NCBI GenBank assembly: GCA_013398055.1
Contig: VZRS01002396.1
Location: 69,894 to 133,893, forward strand
Origin: Ifrita kowaldi
Taxonomy: Eukaryota > Chordata > Aves > Passeriformes > Cinclosomatidae
Direction: 5' to 3'
Length of the DNA: 64,000 nucleotides
Shown here in pieces: positions 11,566 to 24,600 of the stretch. The position numbers and the translations under genes are program-made. Below the pieces are notes generated by a model. That model ran no database searches and was not told the DNA's origin. It saw only the letters and a program-made list of their open reading frames with translations. Numbering within the stretch: the stretch's first letter is position 1; each line of letters begins with the position of its first letter.

Positions 11566-12956
11566 GGGTACATGAATACCTATGGTTATTTATCTCTGTT
11601 TTTCAAAAGTTAAAGCTGAAAATGGTGCACATGTAGAATTATCGAGCATAAATTATGTCTCATCTGCTGTTGGCTACATGTTCATTCAGGAAAGAACTGC
11701 CAGAAAAGCAAGAAAGTTGCTAGTTTACAAGTGGATTATATGATGTCAGAATAATGCTGACTCTTGGCATGCAAAAGGTTAAAAACCTTAAGCAAAGTGT
11801 TTGCCCTCTTTGAAAGCAATCTCTTGATTAAAGGTGTTATATATAGTGTTTGAGTTGAAATGTTTTTAGTACGTTTTGAATATTCATGCAGATTATAATT
11901 TTCATATTGATACTTTTTTATATTGAGAGTTGTGGGTTTTTTTTAAGCCATCATTGTGTAAGAGTCACAGCTTGTCCCGCATTCCCTCTGTTGGCCGACC
12001 TGTCAAAGGTAATAAGAATGCTTCTCAAAAAGAACTGTAAATGTCAGCTGCCATTTATAATCAGTAGGGAAGGAAGTCCAACCATGAAGCTTCCAGAAAG
12101 CCTGTTGTATTTTCAATGTTCCTGAGCACAGATTTATTTCTTCTGTTTTACAAGTGAGTCTTCACTGCAGTGCTGTTAAAAAGGTCAGATGTGATCCATT
12201 TGAAGTTCTAGTATTTCACTGTATCTCAGTTTGTTTTTGGAGTTCAGTTATGCTAGCAATTAACTCTTCAATGCAGTCAGCCCAAGTGTCTTCCAGCACA
12301 CACTGGTTCTGTCTGCTGCTGGTACAGGGGAAAGAATATGAGCAGCAGCTACTGAAACCAGCCCATTAAGAAGCAGTGCTGCAAAACCTGCCTCTCAACA
12401 TGACCATGTGCATGACACCCATGGACGATCACAAAAGGAGAATCCAGACAAATCCAGCCGCCAGGTACTTGATGCCAACTTTAGTTGTGTCTTTGCTGGT
12501 CAAGCTGATCTCAGGCCAGGGCACAGTGGAATGTTCAGATGTTCACATCCACTGAGAATTTGCTCCCACTCCAAAAGCAATGTCAAATACGTGGGGACAA
12601 CTTGCCTTAAAGCTATTTTGTGTTAGCAGCGTGTGGGATTTTTGTTATGTATGTACCAGTGGCTTTCTGAGCTGTCACTTCAGCAGTCTCTTCAGCCAGG
12701 TAAAGCTTTGTAATTTCAGTTTTGAGTCTGAAACAAGTGAAACCACAAGTTACATCCTTCTAGGGTGCCTGCAGAAAATAAATCCTGCAATTTTCTAGAG
12801 TCTTAAACTAGCTGAAACTGCTCTTACAGTTGCAATGTCCCATATCTTTCCTCTGGACCTCTCCACAACTGTCATACTGAGCTCCAGTGCTGGATTTAGC
12901 AGTCAAAAAGGCTTTACTGTTGACTTTAAAAGAAAAACATAGGGCAAGGAGAGCAT

Positions 12957-12978
12957 TTTGTTGTTGTTGTTGTTGTTC
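12957..12978. repeat. (TTG)n microsatellite
   Basis: About seven uninterrupted TTG units. A second short run of the same unit lies at about 19888-19902. Confidence 0.8.
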
Positions 12979-15900
12979 TCCCTTATCTTCTGCTGTTGTG
13001 AGGAAGCAGCTTTTTGCAGGGAGATGGTCACAAATAAAATTGCTGAAGGTATTCCCTATCTTTCCCCCATTAAGAGTAATTTCTTACAGATGGCTATTAG
13101 CCTGCTCTGTGGCAATATGCTGGTGAGAGCTCTTCATTTGAAATTGAGCCTTTTCATTATCTTATAAAAATAATGCATCTGCTTTGCAACTTTATCTAGA
13201 TGCCTTTTGCCTTTTTTCATTTCTTTGCAGTAGAATTTCCCATTTATTTATAAATTTACTCAGAAATTCCAAACTTACACAAAGATACTTCAGTAGTTCT
13301 TTTCACTTTGATTACTGTTTTTAAGCATTCAGTTTCAATTTACAGGGTAATATTTTTAATTAAAAGCACAATACAGTTTGTTTCATATGTACTCTCAATA
13401 ATTTTTAAATACATAAATGCTTTTGATCTTTTACTGTTGGCGTAAGTTTATTTTTTTAGCAGGTTTTTTGAATATTACCTTTCACATATTCTACTGTAGA
13501 GTCTGATTTAGCACTAGATTTCAGTTGAAGATGATTCAATAAATAAGGAAATGAAATCTGAAATGGGATAATATATCACAATTTGCTGTTTTCTGTACTG
13601 TTGTATACTGTAAGAACTTGGAGGGTGAATGGACGTATTTCATATGTTGCACGTATGGCACTACACCAATATAAAACAACATTGTTTAGGTTTTACATAA
13701 GAAATACTAGTTAGTGGTCACTGTAGTGTTTGCTATAGGGAGCTAATTTTGATTTGAGGGTAACAAAATGTTGTCTCACTGGTTTCCAGTAACAAAAGCA
13801 TAACCTGTGTTCTGAAAATTCCAGCCCAAAAATGAGCAAGTGCCAAACATGAGCAAAAATGCCTTAAATGAGAGAAAGACTGTATGCAGAACTATAAACG
13901 AGCTAAAGAAGTGAGAAGTTTTGCTGTTCAAAAGCAGGTGGGCTGTGATCTCCAGCTAACATAAAACAGCTGGGTTGAGTGGGAATCCTGCTAGCAATTC
14001 ACAAAGATGTGATTGAAAAATGTATATGTTACATAGAGTTCTTCCACATTTCCCCAGACAAGAGAGAAATTCTTATCTCAAGGCCCTATCCTTTAAAGCA
14101 GATGGTTCCACATCTGCAGTCCGCAGAATCGGGGCTGGGACTAGGAGTGTATGCAGTATACCGCAACGATGAGAATACATCATACCATGAAGGAAAGTGA
14201 AGCAATCCTCTCAGGTTTCACAGCCTCTAATCAAGCAGAACTACACATTCAGGCACAAAAATAGCCAGAAGACAAGTATAGGCAGTGTTCGTTGAGCTCT
14301 GACATGGAGTGTGAGCCAAGTAGCTTTTTCCCTTACTCCTGTGCCTGCCACACTATTTTTCCTTATGCTGGAAAATCTGAAGATTTAAGAAGACTTAAGA
14401 AAACCTTAATTCAACTATATTTGGTTCAAATTTTCTACTTTTTTCAAGGTTGCAAGTAAAATAGTCTTCAAGCTTATAGCATGATATCTAAGCCTCTGTT
14501 TCTCCCTAAATTTAGTAATTTTTTTTTCCATAGGATTATTTCTATGCTTCTGTGTTCCTTAATGTCTGTTGCGGAATTAGACATGACATCTGCAAGCAGT
14601 CTGATCTGATTATTTTCATTAAATCTGGCTAGTGTTCATCAAGTTGAACTGAGAAGTTTCCTTCTGCTGGCTCTTGTGTTTTCAGAGACTGAGTTCATCA
14701 GATTACAGCTGAATTTCTAAAACTGAACTATTTAATAAACAAGAGTTGGCAAATCAAGGTGCTTAGTGATTCAGAGTAGTTTGTGTCTAGAATTTAGATC
14801 TTTTCTATGCCTGCTACCTATGAAATTGCTTTCTTGATATTTTATGTTTAAAATGTTTTTTCAAACACTGTAGGTGGAATTTAGGGAATACTTGTGAGAA
14901 ATTTGTCAGGAGCATTTGGTTGTTAAGATACACTGGCATGACCAAACAGACAGAAAGTATAGGTCTGTGAACACATCATGCTATTTTTACTGAATTTTAC
15001 TCCTGTTGCTAGGTAGCTCTTAAGTGCTTATTCTATAGTCTATGGCAGTGAGCTAACAGTGAAAGACTGAATGTAGTTTTTGTAGTTTCTTTAGTGACAA
15101 ATTGGGATGATTTTTCACACTGGTGAAATAGGGGTGTGTATGTATATTTATTCACTACATTCAGTTGTTTGCAGCAACTTCTGTGCTTCACTGTGGCAGT
15201 TTGATTTTGCCTATGGGTTTTAGCAGTGTTGCCATGTAATTCTTGCCAGGGCAGCTGCTTCTGGCATTCAGTTCACAGAATTAAGGTTTTGCCGTCCTTG
15301 CAACATGGCCTTTATCTGTTTGTTAGTCCTTCTGTGGCCATAGGAGTTGTGTACCTGAACCTGCAGGATTGTTGTTCCAATGCTTTTTTACAAAATTACA
15401 TTATTTGGGCTCATACCTTTCCTGTGTTAACTAGGGCACAGTGGCTGTGGAGCCGGCTTGACAAGTTGGGCAGAATGGTAAGAGGAATAATAACAATATT
15501 ATTTTATGTTTTCACATCTCTTCAAAGTTGGAATGCTTCTGCCATTCCAACAACAAGGCTTCAGTTTCCCAAATGAACTGGCTTTTGCCACCCTCTCTAT
15601 GGGCAGTCTTGATGCATAAACTCTACTAGCTTGTCCCAATGATAATGTTTGTTAATATAAGCTATTTGCCTAATATCTGCTCCTGAATCCTGGGAAATTC
15701 TCATATTCTTTATAATAGGATAGGGAGGGAACAGACAAGTTCAAATGTTTGTGTGTTTGGGAAGATTGCTGCTACCTCGCCTTGAGACATCCCTTTCATA
15801 GTTTCTGGCCATCCCAGATGATGTAGGCCTCCATTAGGAGTGAGAGATGCCCAGTGCAGTGAGCTCCATAATTTGTTAATTTACTGAGACAACATGAGGC

Positions 15901-17378
15901 TCTTCATGTTTTCTGTTCATTTATGACTATTGCCAGTGTTCACGATGAGATGGTCTTTAAGGTCAGGGAAGATTTTCAAGCCTTCCTAAGATATTTTGAA
16001 ATTACCTTGGTCTGCAGCCTGTTGAAATATTTGAAGTTTTCCTGCTTGCCATGATATGGAGCTTTGCTCACAGTGCTTGTATCGCCATGGAGTGAAAAAC
16101 TTTTATGCTGCTTTTATGTCTCTGCTGCATGCAGCACATGTACAAAAGCTCCTGTAAAACCATAGGTGATTTGTGTTGAGCAAAGCTGAGGCACTGGCAG
16201 GTGTAACTTGTATCCTAAGAATTCAGACCAATTTGAAATTTTCTTCTTGTTGTAACTTTACTTGCCATGAAATTTAGATTCTAGTGATAGTCTGTTGTCT
16301 CTAATACTTGAATCATCAACTTAAATTATTTCAACAGGTGTAATTTGCTTGCTAGGTAATGTGCCTAGTCATACTTGATTCTTTATTTTATGATAATCAG
16401 CTTAACAATCTACCACAAGTGGCTGGAGTTATTTTAGCATCATGAGCATCAATTTGGTGCATAGTGATGTAGTAAATATTCTGGGGATACTTAGATCAGA
16501 GATGTATTCAGGCCTTTTTTTGTCTTTTTCAGCTTGCTGGAAAACAGTTCTATATGATCATCTGGTGATCAGCGATGCAATAACATTTGTTTTTTTCTTA
16601 CAGGAACCCTAATGTTATTTCTCCAACCTGTCAAAACTGCAGTTCCTTGTGAAATGGTAAGCCAAATGCAGAAGCTCCACCACTGAAAGGGGGAAATTCC
16701 AAATCCTTTATACCTCGCCTCTACCTCTCCCTCTCAGTTTGTGGCTGTGTATTTCTTGTTGCAGTGCCTGGTTTTGGCCTCAGCAGTTGTCTGATACATC
16801 CCTGAGCTTTAGCTTGCTCAGACCACAAGTTGTTTGGCCAAATATTTTTCTACCACTTTAGTAAGGTCTTGTGGGTCAGTGAAGGGTTTAATGAGCAAGA
16901 GGGAGGGAGAAGTATGTGCTCCTGAGAGATAGGAGAGATGCAGCCTGTCCGGCAGAGAAATTATGGATTTGGGTGCCTGTCAGTCTGCAGCCCAAGCACC
17001 AAACATCCCATCTTAAAATTTTCAAATATGATCATTTTAGGCATCTTTTAGGACTGTTAATGATGGCATTGAGATGTCTCCCACCTCATGGCACTCATTT
17101 TTGGTGGTGTCTAGGTGCACATAATGGTTGTATAGATTTTATTACCTTTCTGTATCATTGAGCTACTGAAATTCAATGTTTATGGCAAGTCAATTGCCTC
17201 AGACGTCACAATTGACTTTCTTGATTTAGACAAAGCATTTTTAATACTGTTTCTTATTTTTCAACTTGCCTATCCAATTAAAAATGTATTTCTTGTTAAA
17301 CTCGCTTACCTGAAGAATCTTGGCAAGAACAGTTAATATAGCAGACAAATTTACAATTGTTTTAAAACTTCTGTATCT

Positions 17379-17411
17379 CACGTTAATATCAGTAATACTG
17401 ATATTAATGTG
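17379..17411. repeat. Near-perfect palindrome, 16-bp arms
   Basis: The arm CACGTTAATATCAGTA is followed by a single A and then TACTGATATTAATGTG. Twelve inner pairs are perfect, and one outer pair is G/T in the folded form. It lies 1.0 kb upstream of CCDC34. Function is unknown. Confidence 0.85.
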
Positions 17412-18029
17412 CTTAGTCAGCCACAGCAAAATGACTCAATGTTTTATAAAAATTTACCAACTGCTGATCAGCAGTTACCTTGGTTGATGAAATTTGAAGG
17501 TGACGAAAAGCTTTGGTAATACAAATGTGTGTTGCTTATTCTGCTTAAGATTTAGCTAAAAAGGGGGGTCAAGGTGGCCCAGCATAAGCAATGAGGAGTG
17601 ACTGTGTTCCTGGGATTTGGAACCCAAATAGAATAGAAGACTGACGAAGAATGTAGTGGTGAACAAGAATATATATATATATATGTAGATAATCTGACCT
17701 ATTTATTACAGATAGTTTAGACTCAGTGGAAAATTAACTCTTAGAGAAGGCAAAGGATGCTGTTTGCCTAGCAGAGGTGTATGAAAACCACGTCTTTAGA
17801 ACTTTGAATCAGAAACAATTGTGAGGATTGAAATGGGATTTTGCAATTTAAGGCAAGTACGGGTTGCAAATTTTGACTTGGCTGATCAAAAATGTTAAGA
17901 TGCCTCTTCTGATGTATTGGGATTGTCACCTGCAGATGAGGTTACTGGTTCCTGTTTATTGGACTGGTACGTGCGCAAAAATGTTAAGTAAGGAAGAGCA
18001 ACTGTGAAGAGTTCCTATGGACTAGCATA

Positions 18030-18690
18030 CGCGTGTCAGTGATCACCCTGGAGATGCTGAGGGCCAGGCAGGCAGTCCCGGGCCCGCTGCCTCTCCTGGG
18101 CCGGGGTGCTTCCGTCAGATCCCATGTGCTGGGACGACTCGACTCACTGGTCAACAGCGTATCAGGGGCCGCCGGTTCTGACCCGTCTTTTCCCGGTGTA
18201 TCTTCCCAGGCACGCCCTCGGCCCTGGCCGCACCGGCCGCAGCAGAGCTGCGGGCACCGGACGCGGCGGGGCGGGGCCAGGCGGGCCGGGACGCGAGGGT
18301 GGGCGGCCGTGGGAGACGCGGTTGCTGCGGTTGCTGGGGCCGCGGGGGCCGTCGGGAGCTCGGTCCGCACCGCCCCTGCCGGTAACCGCCGCCGCCTCCC
18401 GCCGGTGGCTCTCGCCATGAGCGGTGGCGCCCGGCGCTGCGGCAGCGCCAGGAGCGGCGGGGCCACCGTCCTCAGCCCGCCGCCCTCTGAGGGCGAGGAC
18501 CCCCTCAGCCCCTCCAGAGGCTCCCCGCTCTCCCTCGCGTCTCGCTCCAGCTCCCCGGGCTGTGAGGAGGAGGAGCGAGTTGCGGCCTCCCGGAGCCCGG
18601 CAGGCGATAGGTAACCCCTGCGGCAGGGACCGGCCTCGAGCAGGGAGCTCGGGGCTTCCCTTTGGTGACCAGCCGGGCCCCTGCACTCGT
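18030..18690 (+). promoter_or_regulatory. CCDC34: CpG-island promoter of CCDC34
   Basis: A sharp switch from AT-rich DNA to about 650 bp of GC-rich, CpG-dense sequence covers the region upstream of and including exon 1. A GC box GGGGCGGGGC, a likely Sp1/KLF site, lies at 18268-18277, and no TATA box is visible near it. This is typical of a broadly expressed gene. The exact transcription start cannot be read from sequence. Divergent transcription is possible but unsupported. Confidence 0.8.
18417..18610 (+). CDS. CCDC34: CCDC34 exon 1 (start codon)
   Basis: It encodes MSGGARRCGSARSGG and on to SRSPAGD, ending in two bases of an Arg codon before GTAACC. It is low-complexity Ser/Pro/Gly/Glu within the CpG island. 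The long Asp/Glu block of the human N-terminus is missing; only a short EEEE is present. Confidence 0.85.
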
Positions 18691-21600
18691 TTCCCTCCGC
18701 TGGAGACTTTGGAGACAGAAGATTATTTTACGTAAATATAGGCTTGTTTGCATAGATAAGTGCTTTAAGCACTTTTTTCCCTTTTTGGTTTGTTTTTTTT
18801 TTTTTTTTGGTGTCTTGGAAAGTCTTCTCAGTGGACAGCTGTGAATTTTTGTGGGCTTGTGAATTGTTTATAGGTAGTTGGCCTGAGCCTGATAAAAAGC
18901 TACAATCTTTCCTGCCTTAATTTAAAAGTGGTTGCAGACTAAAGGGCTGTTTTTCATAGTGTATATAGCTGGGTCCAGAGTCAGCTTTGTATGCATGCAT
19001 TGCACAGCTCCTGTTCCTGTGGCTTACATCTTATTCCATTTTAATTATATGCAAACATAATACACCTTCTTTTTACTTGGGATCTTGCTGGCTTGACAGG
19101 AGAATAAATAATTCTTGTTCTTCCCTTTGAAACAGAAGCAGGAAGAGCAGAGAGTGCCTATCCTATTCTGGAATACCACTTTGTGATGGAAGCTTCACAG
19201 ACTTAAGCATTAACTGATGGTGAATGTAACTAGCAAGGCTGAACTGAGCTAAAAGTGCCGGTGGAGTAAAGAAAGGACAGCAGAGGTTTACGGGGGTGCA
19301 GGTTTCCAGCATGGTTCTCAAATTTCCATGGAGAGCAGTGAAGGAATATGGATCACACTGAATTTTACTTAAAAGCATTTCTTGAAAAATGCTAAAAATC
19401 CAGGGAAAGAGTGTTCAAGTGTAGTCAGAAGATTTAGAGTGAAGAGATCAGCCAGTTCATGGTCCCTTCTCTGTTTTTCTGTTACTTCTCCATATACTTC
19501 TTCCCAATAAGCAATTTTGTTCATGCACCTTAAAGTTCTGTTGCAATTTGTTCAAGCTACAACATGTCTTTGCAGCTTGAGAGGCTATTTGAAACAGCTC
19601 CCAACTCTTGGGCCTGTTGCTGCAGTATTCTCTGGCAGCAGTAAGATGCAGCTGAAGACGACCTCTTTTAGGGCCTGCGTTGGCAGAGTCTTATTAAACT
19701 GTGGGCAAAATACATGTTTCACTGATGCAGACACTGCTTCTGAGTAACGCTGCTGCTGTGTTGTACTAAGTGCCTACCAAGTGTTCGTATAGCAGCTTCT
19801 GTGTATAGCTGCCAAGATCTCAGAAGTATAATAATAAAAACCGCTTCTTATATAGACCCCCACGTACGCCTACACTCTGAATCTTTTTGTTGTTGTTGTT
19901 GTCCTTTTAAAACTACACAAAAATTAACTGGAGGCAGATACTCAATGCGGGAAATGTAATATTTGCAAAAGAGAAAGGGTAAAAGCAAGGCCTTGTGAAA
20001 TGGGGTTAGGCATTTTCATACTTTCATTATGGATCAGTGTTATGTTTGATGGTGTGACCTCAGTGAATATATGGCAAATGATAATCACTGTTTTCTATTA
20101 ATCAGACTTCAGGTCTAATGCCAAATGTGTCCAGTTTGATTTAAGATACTTATTTAGAAATAAATGTGCACTTGAGAATGGGATAGCTTAAGAAGTCTGT
20201 TATCTTAATTATTTTGAAAAAGTTCATAACTGTGAACAAGCAAGAATTTCAGAAAATGGCCCTGTGAAATTCAAGGTCACTGTGGTTCAAAATACATGGT
20301 TGGTGTGCCAGGGAGAGTGTGACTGGTGGCTGCAATGCACACCAAGAAAGGCTGGGTTCTGGTGCAGTCGGAGAGCTTTAGACACAGTATTGGAGAAGTA
20401 TTTCTCCTAATGGGCTTAATACTGATTTTGTGTTTTCCTCTGTTTGAGCTTCATTTTCTGTTATTTCTTACTCGTCTACAGTAAGTTTTTAATCTATTAC
20501 TGTGAATAACTTTTTTGAGAAGTTGACAGCTTGAATTTCATGAGTACTGATACAAGAAGAGACATAGTAAATATTATTTTTCTTAATTTATTCATTCTCC
20601 TAGCACTTTTTCTAAGGTTGGTTTAATTTGTCAGCCATGTTCCAGTACTAGGTGCCATAATGCAAATCATGCAAAGCAAAGGAATGTATTGAGGAAGTAT
20701 CCCTGCCCAAAATGTCAAGTCTGTGCAAAGTTATGGGGTTTTTTCCTGAATGTGAATGTATAATACTTTTATCCTTTAATAAACTTTCAGAGACTTATTT
20801 CCTTGCAAAATGTGTTATTAGGCATTCTTAAGTGGCATCTGTTATTATATGTATGTGTCTCTGTTAAAGTTTTGGTCTTTATTAATCCTGTAGCATAAAA
20901 GCCCTAGGGTGCAGCAGAATGTGTTGGACTATGCTGGGCTTGTGAGTGTTTGGTCTGTGCTGCTTCTGTCCTTGCATTGTCTGTGTGTCAGGGTGTCCCT
21001 GTCAGTTCTGTTGTTCTGCATCTCTGTGGCAGCACACTGTAAAAGTGGGTTTGTCCAGGGAAATAAACCTGTTCCAGGTAGGTTTCAGTGTAAATCAGTT
21101 CCCCTGACTGTCTGACCAGCAAATGGTCCTGCTAGCACAAACACGTATGGGAAAAACAACAGAGAAGAGTAGGACAAAACTCCCTAGCACTGGTGTTGTC
21201 ACCAAATGCTTTCTACCACAGAAGCATATTCTAAAGCTTACTGGGACAGAAAATGTTTTGCAGTAGAGTATCAAAGTATTGCTGTCTCCTGTGAATATGT
21301 TGTACTTTTATATTGATAAAGCCCAGATATCTTCTATCTAAAGATTGATTTCTTGAGAATTAGCATAATATGCTTGTTGGATGCTTCTTCTGTAACTTAG
21401 ATTCAGGAAACAGAATTCCTCACTGTAGTGAAGTATGTATGTAGGTAGGTATTTCCAGAGTCTGTACATCCGTACGAAATACTAAAGTGAAGTCTAGTTT
21501 CACTGCTTTGTTCTCAAGAAAAAATTCTGTGGCAGATAGAAGAAATCTTTTAAAGAAATCTCTTGGCATGATTTCAAATTTTGCTGACTTGGACCGTAAC

Positions 21601-24600
21601 ATACTGTGTTACTTATGAAATAGTACATGTATAGAATATTATAAAAGGTATTTCTGATCGGGGATAGGATTGCTGCGTTAGTAATGAGTAAGGAAGTTAT
21701 GAGTGACTTACGTAAGATATCCTATTAAATGTCTAACAGAACCTTGTATAATACCATCGAGTATTGTATGCTAGCTGTATTTCTTAAGCACATTTCCTGT
21801 GAAAGTGTTTTAAGGTGGAAGACTTTATTGGATTGAATGGATGCATTAGTAATGCATGGAAGACTTTATTGGATTGAATGGATGCATTAGTAATGAATGG
21901 ATTCTTAATGCTGAGGTTGCTTGATACCATGAATCCACTTGTATACGACTGGAATGAAGAAAATACATTCTAGCTTTTGCTTTACTTTTGCTAAAGATCA
22001 CTTGATACATGGAGCTTCTTGTGACCAGGGATAGGATGTTAATGTTAGATCTGTTTTTCCTTGGCTTCCATATGTGAGAAGGAAAGTGACACTTTGATGT
22101 TACTGGTAATCCTTTTGTTTAGTTCCTAAAAGGTATTCTTTTTGTTTAATTCCTAAAAGGTAATGTTTGGATCTGTTCCACAGTTTAGAATCACTAACAA
22201 GCTAGAATTTAGTAAGTAAAATGTAGAATGTAAGGGGGATTGTCAGAGGTGCATTATAAATGCCATTTAACCATTAGGGAGATTACTAAGCAAGTAGAAA
22301 AATTATGTCATTATTGTCATATTATGCCATAAAAGAAAAGTACTTTTTCAAGACAGGAACACTGCTTAGCTTTTCGATCAAATACATTGTAAATAATATT
22401 CTCTTATGTTTCTTGTTTTTAATTCAGGAAGGCTGAACACTGTGAAATAGCAGGGGGGAGAAAAATGTCACCTTTGAAAGATAACCTTTCACCATGGGAA
22501 GAATGGTTCATTGGCAAAGAGAAGGAACTGCGTGCCCGCTTACAAGCTAGAGCTGCAGAGGTGATTACATCCAATTGGCTTGATTCTAAGTCTAATAGAA
22601 GATACCAAACATAGGATTTTCTTTTCCTTTTGTTGCAGAAACACGAGTAGGTGTTTTTCCCTTTTTTTTTTAGTGTCTTAGGCCTCCAAAGTGTTTGTAT
22701 TTGTCAGTGCTGGCGTGATTCATGTTGTGTGCATTCTCTTTTGCTAAATGTTATGCTTCATTGAACTGGTGCTGTATAATATTTTGTTTATCCAACTGTC
22801 AGGTAATCATTTGATTTTAGAAGATTAAAACATTTATATAATTACTACCTTGATTTTCGTCATGGGTACGTATGCCTGCATGTAGGTTGTAGAAGAAAAT
22901 GGGGTGTGTGCTGATTGTAAGTAGGCCAAGCTACGCGGTTAGTTTTGAGGCACAGTGGTGTTACTCAGCATGTAATTTTACAACTGTTTGGTGCCCTTTC
23001 CCAGGATAGGGATCCCTGTTACAGCATTTTTTCCCCCTCATTCTGTCTGTTGCCCCCTTGCAGATGAACAGTTCTTGAGAACCAGGGCTGGGACACAATT
23101 AAATGAGAGCACTCTATCTTTTCTTGATTATTCTGTTTGTAGTTGCAGTTGATTAAATAATACTGTTGTTGAAAATCAAATGGGAAGTATTGGGTAGTGA
23201 TTAGAACAATCACATCAAAATTAGATAATTTCTCACTTTAGTTACTGGTTAACTATTTGACCTTGAATGTTTTCCTAGGCTTTCTGTGATTATCTGTAAA
23301 GTGAATATAGCATACAGCTGTTTTATGTGGGCTACCTCATGTTGTTTATAAAACATGTACCACTGGAAGGGTCAGGAACAGTATTTTAAAGGTCAGCAGT
23401 TTACCAAAGTAGTTTGTTAAACTTGAGGAATATGCTTCGACCCATTAATATCCACCAAACATTTCATGACTTCCCATTTATGTTCTGGATTGGTAATGTA
23501 AATGTAAGCTAGCAGATGTCTCTCAACTAAGTATCAAGAACAAGTCATAGGACAAGCATTACTTAATGCCATGTAGAAAATAGTCATATAGGTAAATATT
23601 TTTAGTTTGTAAGATTTTGAAAACATTAGATGTCAAACTGCAGCAAGGCAGAGTGAAAAGCTTATATTTGGGGGAAAAATGTAATCAACACTTCTGTAAG
23701 ATGCCAGAAGAGAATGAAATGCGTGATATTTATATTAAAAAAATATTGCTATGTTTGCATATTAAAAGTATTCTGAACTGATATCCTGAGAAACAACTGC
23801 GAAGTCCCAGATCTTTTGATGACGTTAGCACCAAGTCTGCCCTGAATGTCAAAAATGTGGATAAATACTTGGAGTGGAATTAGGTTGGTTCTTCTAAGGT
23901 ACTTACCGTGCTATAAGCTTTTACAGAAACCAGGATACCTGCAATACCGGTGTCTTGGAACTCAAAGGAGATGTTATTTGCTGTAACTTTGCCTCAATAC
24001 AGCAACAACTGTATTTTCAAGCTATGTCTGTATTGTGGGTGTTTGAACTTTCTGTAAGCTTCTCTTGATGTCCTACTAAACTGAAATTCAATGTCATAAG
24101 AAAAGGGGGTTCTTTCTGAAATTGACTGCAGTTCAGGGACCATAAAATCAGTTTCATGGATATAATTCCATCTGTCTGTGTTTGAAGGTATAAATTTTCA
24201 TTGAAAATTAGGACTTTTTGTTAATGCTACTGTCGGAGAAGCTAGACATCTCAAATTCTCTCCGTGGTTATGTTTTTTCTTTATTGACTTCACTGGAGAG
24301 ATACAAGTGATTGCATATATACTGTATGTCATATAAAGGTACTTTGGAATTTCGTCTCTCATCTTCAAAATAAAACTTCTGTTTCAAAGTTTGCTAGAAT
24401 CTGCAATAATTTTGGCTTTAGTAAGTTTTGGGTTAAGCCGTAAAGTTCTTGTAGTTCTGGTACTAAAAATCACAGGTGAATAATACTTGACTTAGCTTTT
24501 GATACCTTCCGCAGTGCAGAGCAGTACACAATGTAAATTTTAAATATTGTAGGAAAGTACTTCTGCGAATTAAGCTTCTGCTGCCTAAAAAGGCATTTCA

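Larger units (their letters stand above)
9880..11585 (+). other. LGR4: LGR4 3' UTR (inferred extent)
   Basis: This AT-rich sequence follows the stop and has no further open frame of note. AATAAA hexamers occur at 9906, 10937, 11360 and 11560, so the UTR could end just after the stop or run about 1.7 kb. The end is set after the last clustered signal by inference; mammalian LGR4 also has a long 3' UTR. Confidence 0.6.
11590..17990. other. LGR4-CCDC34 intergenic region
   Basis: This is 6.4 kb of AT-rich DNA without a recognised gene or clear transposon. Notable items are a TTG microsatellite at about 12958, an exon-like block at 16604-16656, a near-perfect palindrome at 17379-17411 and a short AT run at about 17669-17684. 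Open frames of up to 116 codons here have no family signature. Confidence 0.6.
18611..22427 (+). other. CCDC34: CCDC34 intron 1
   Basis: A 3.8-kb intron with a long T run at about 18792-18808, a TTG repeat at about 19888 and a clean two-copy 41-bp tandem repeat at 21816-21897. No exon or clear transposon was seen. Confidence 0.7.

Noticed and set aside
18162..18686. Long minus-strand open frame (174 codons) over the CpG island
   Set aside because: Stop codons are scarce in GC-rich DNA. It is antisense to CCDC34 exon 1 and is low-complexity Arg/Pro/Gly/Ala without a domain.
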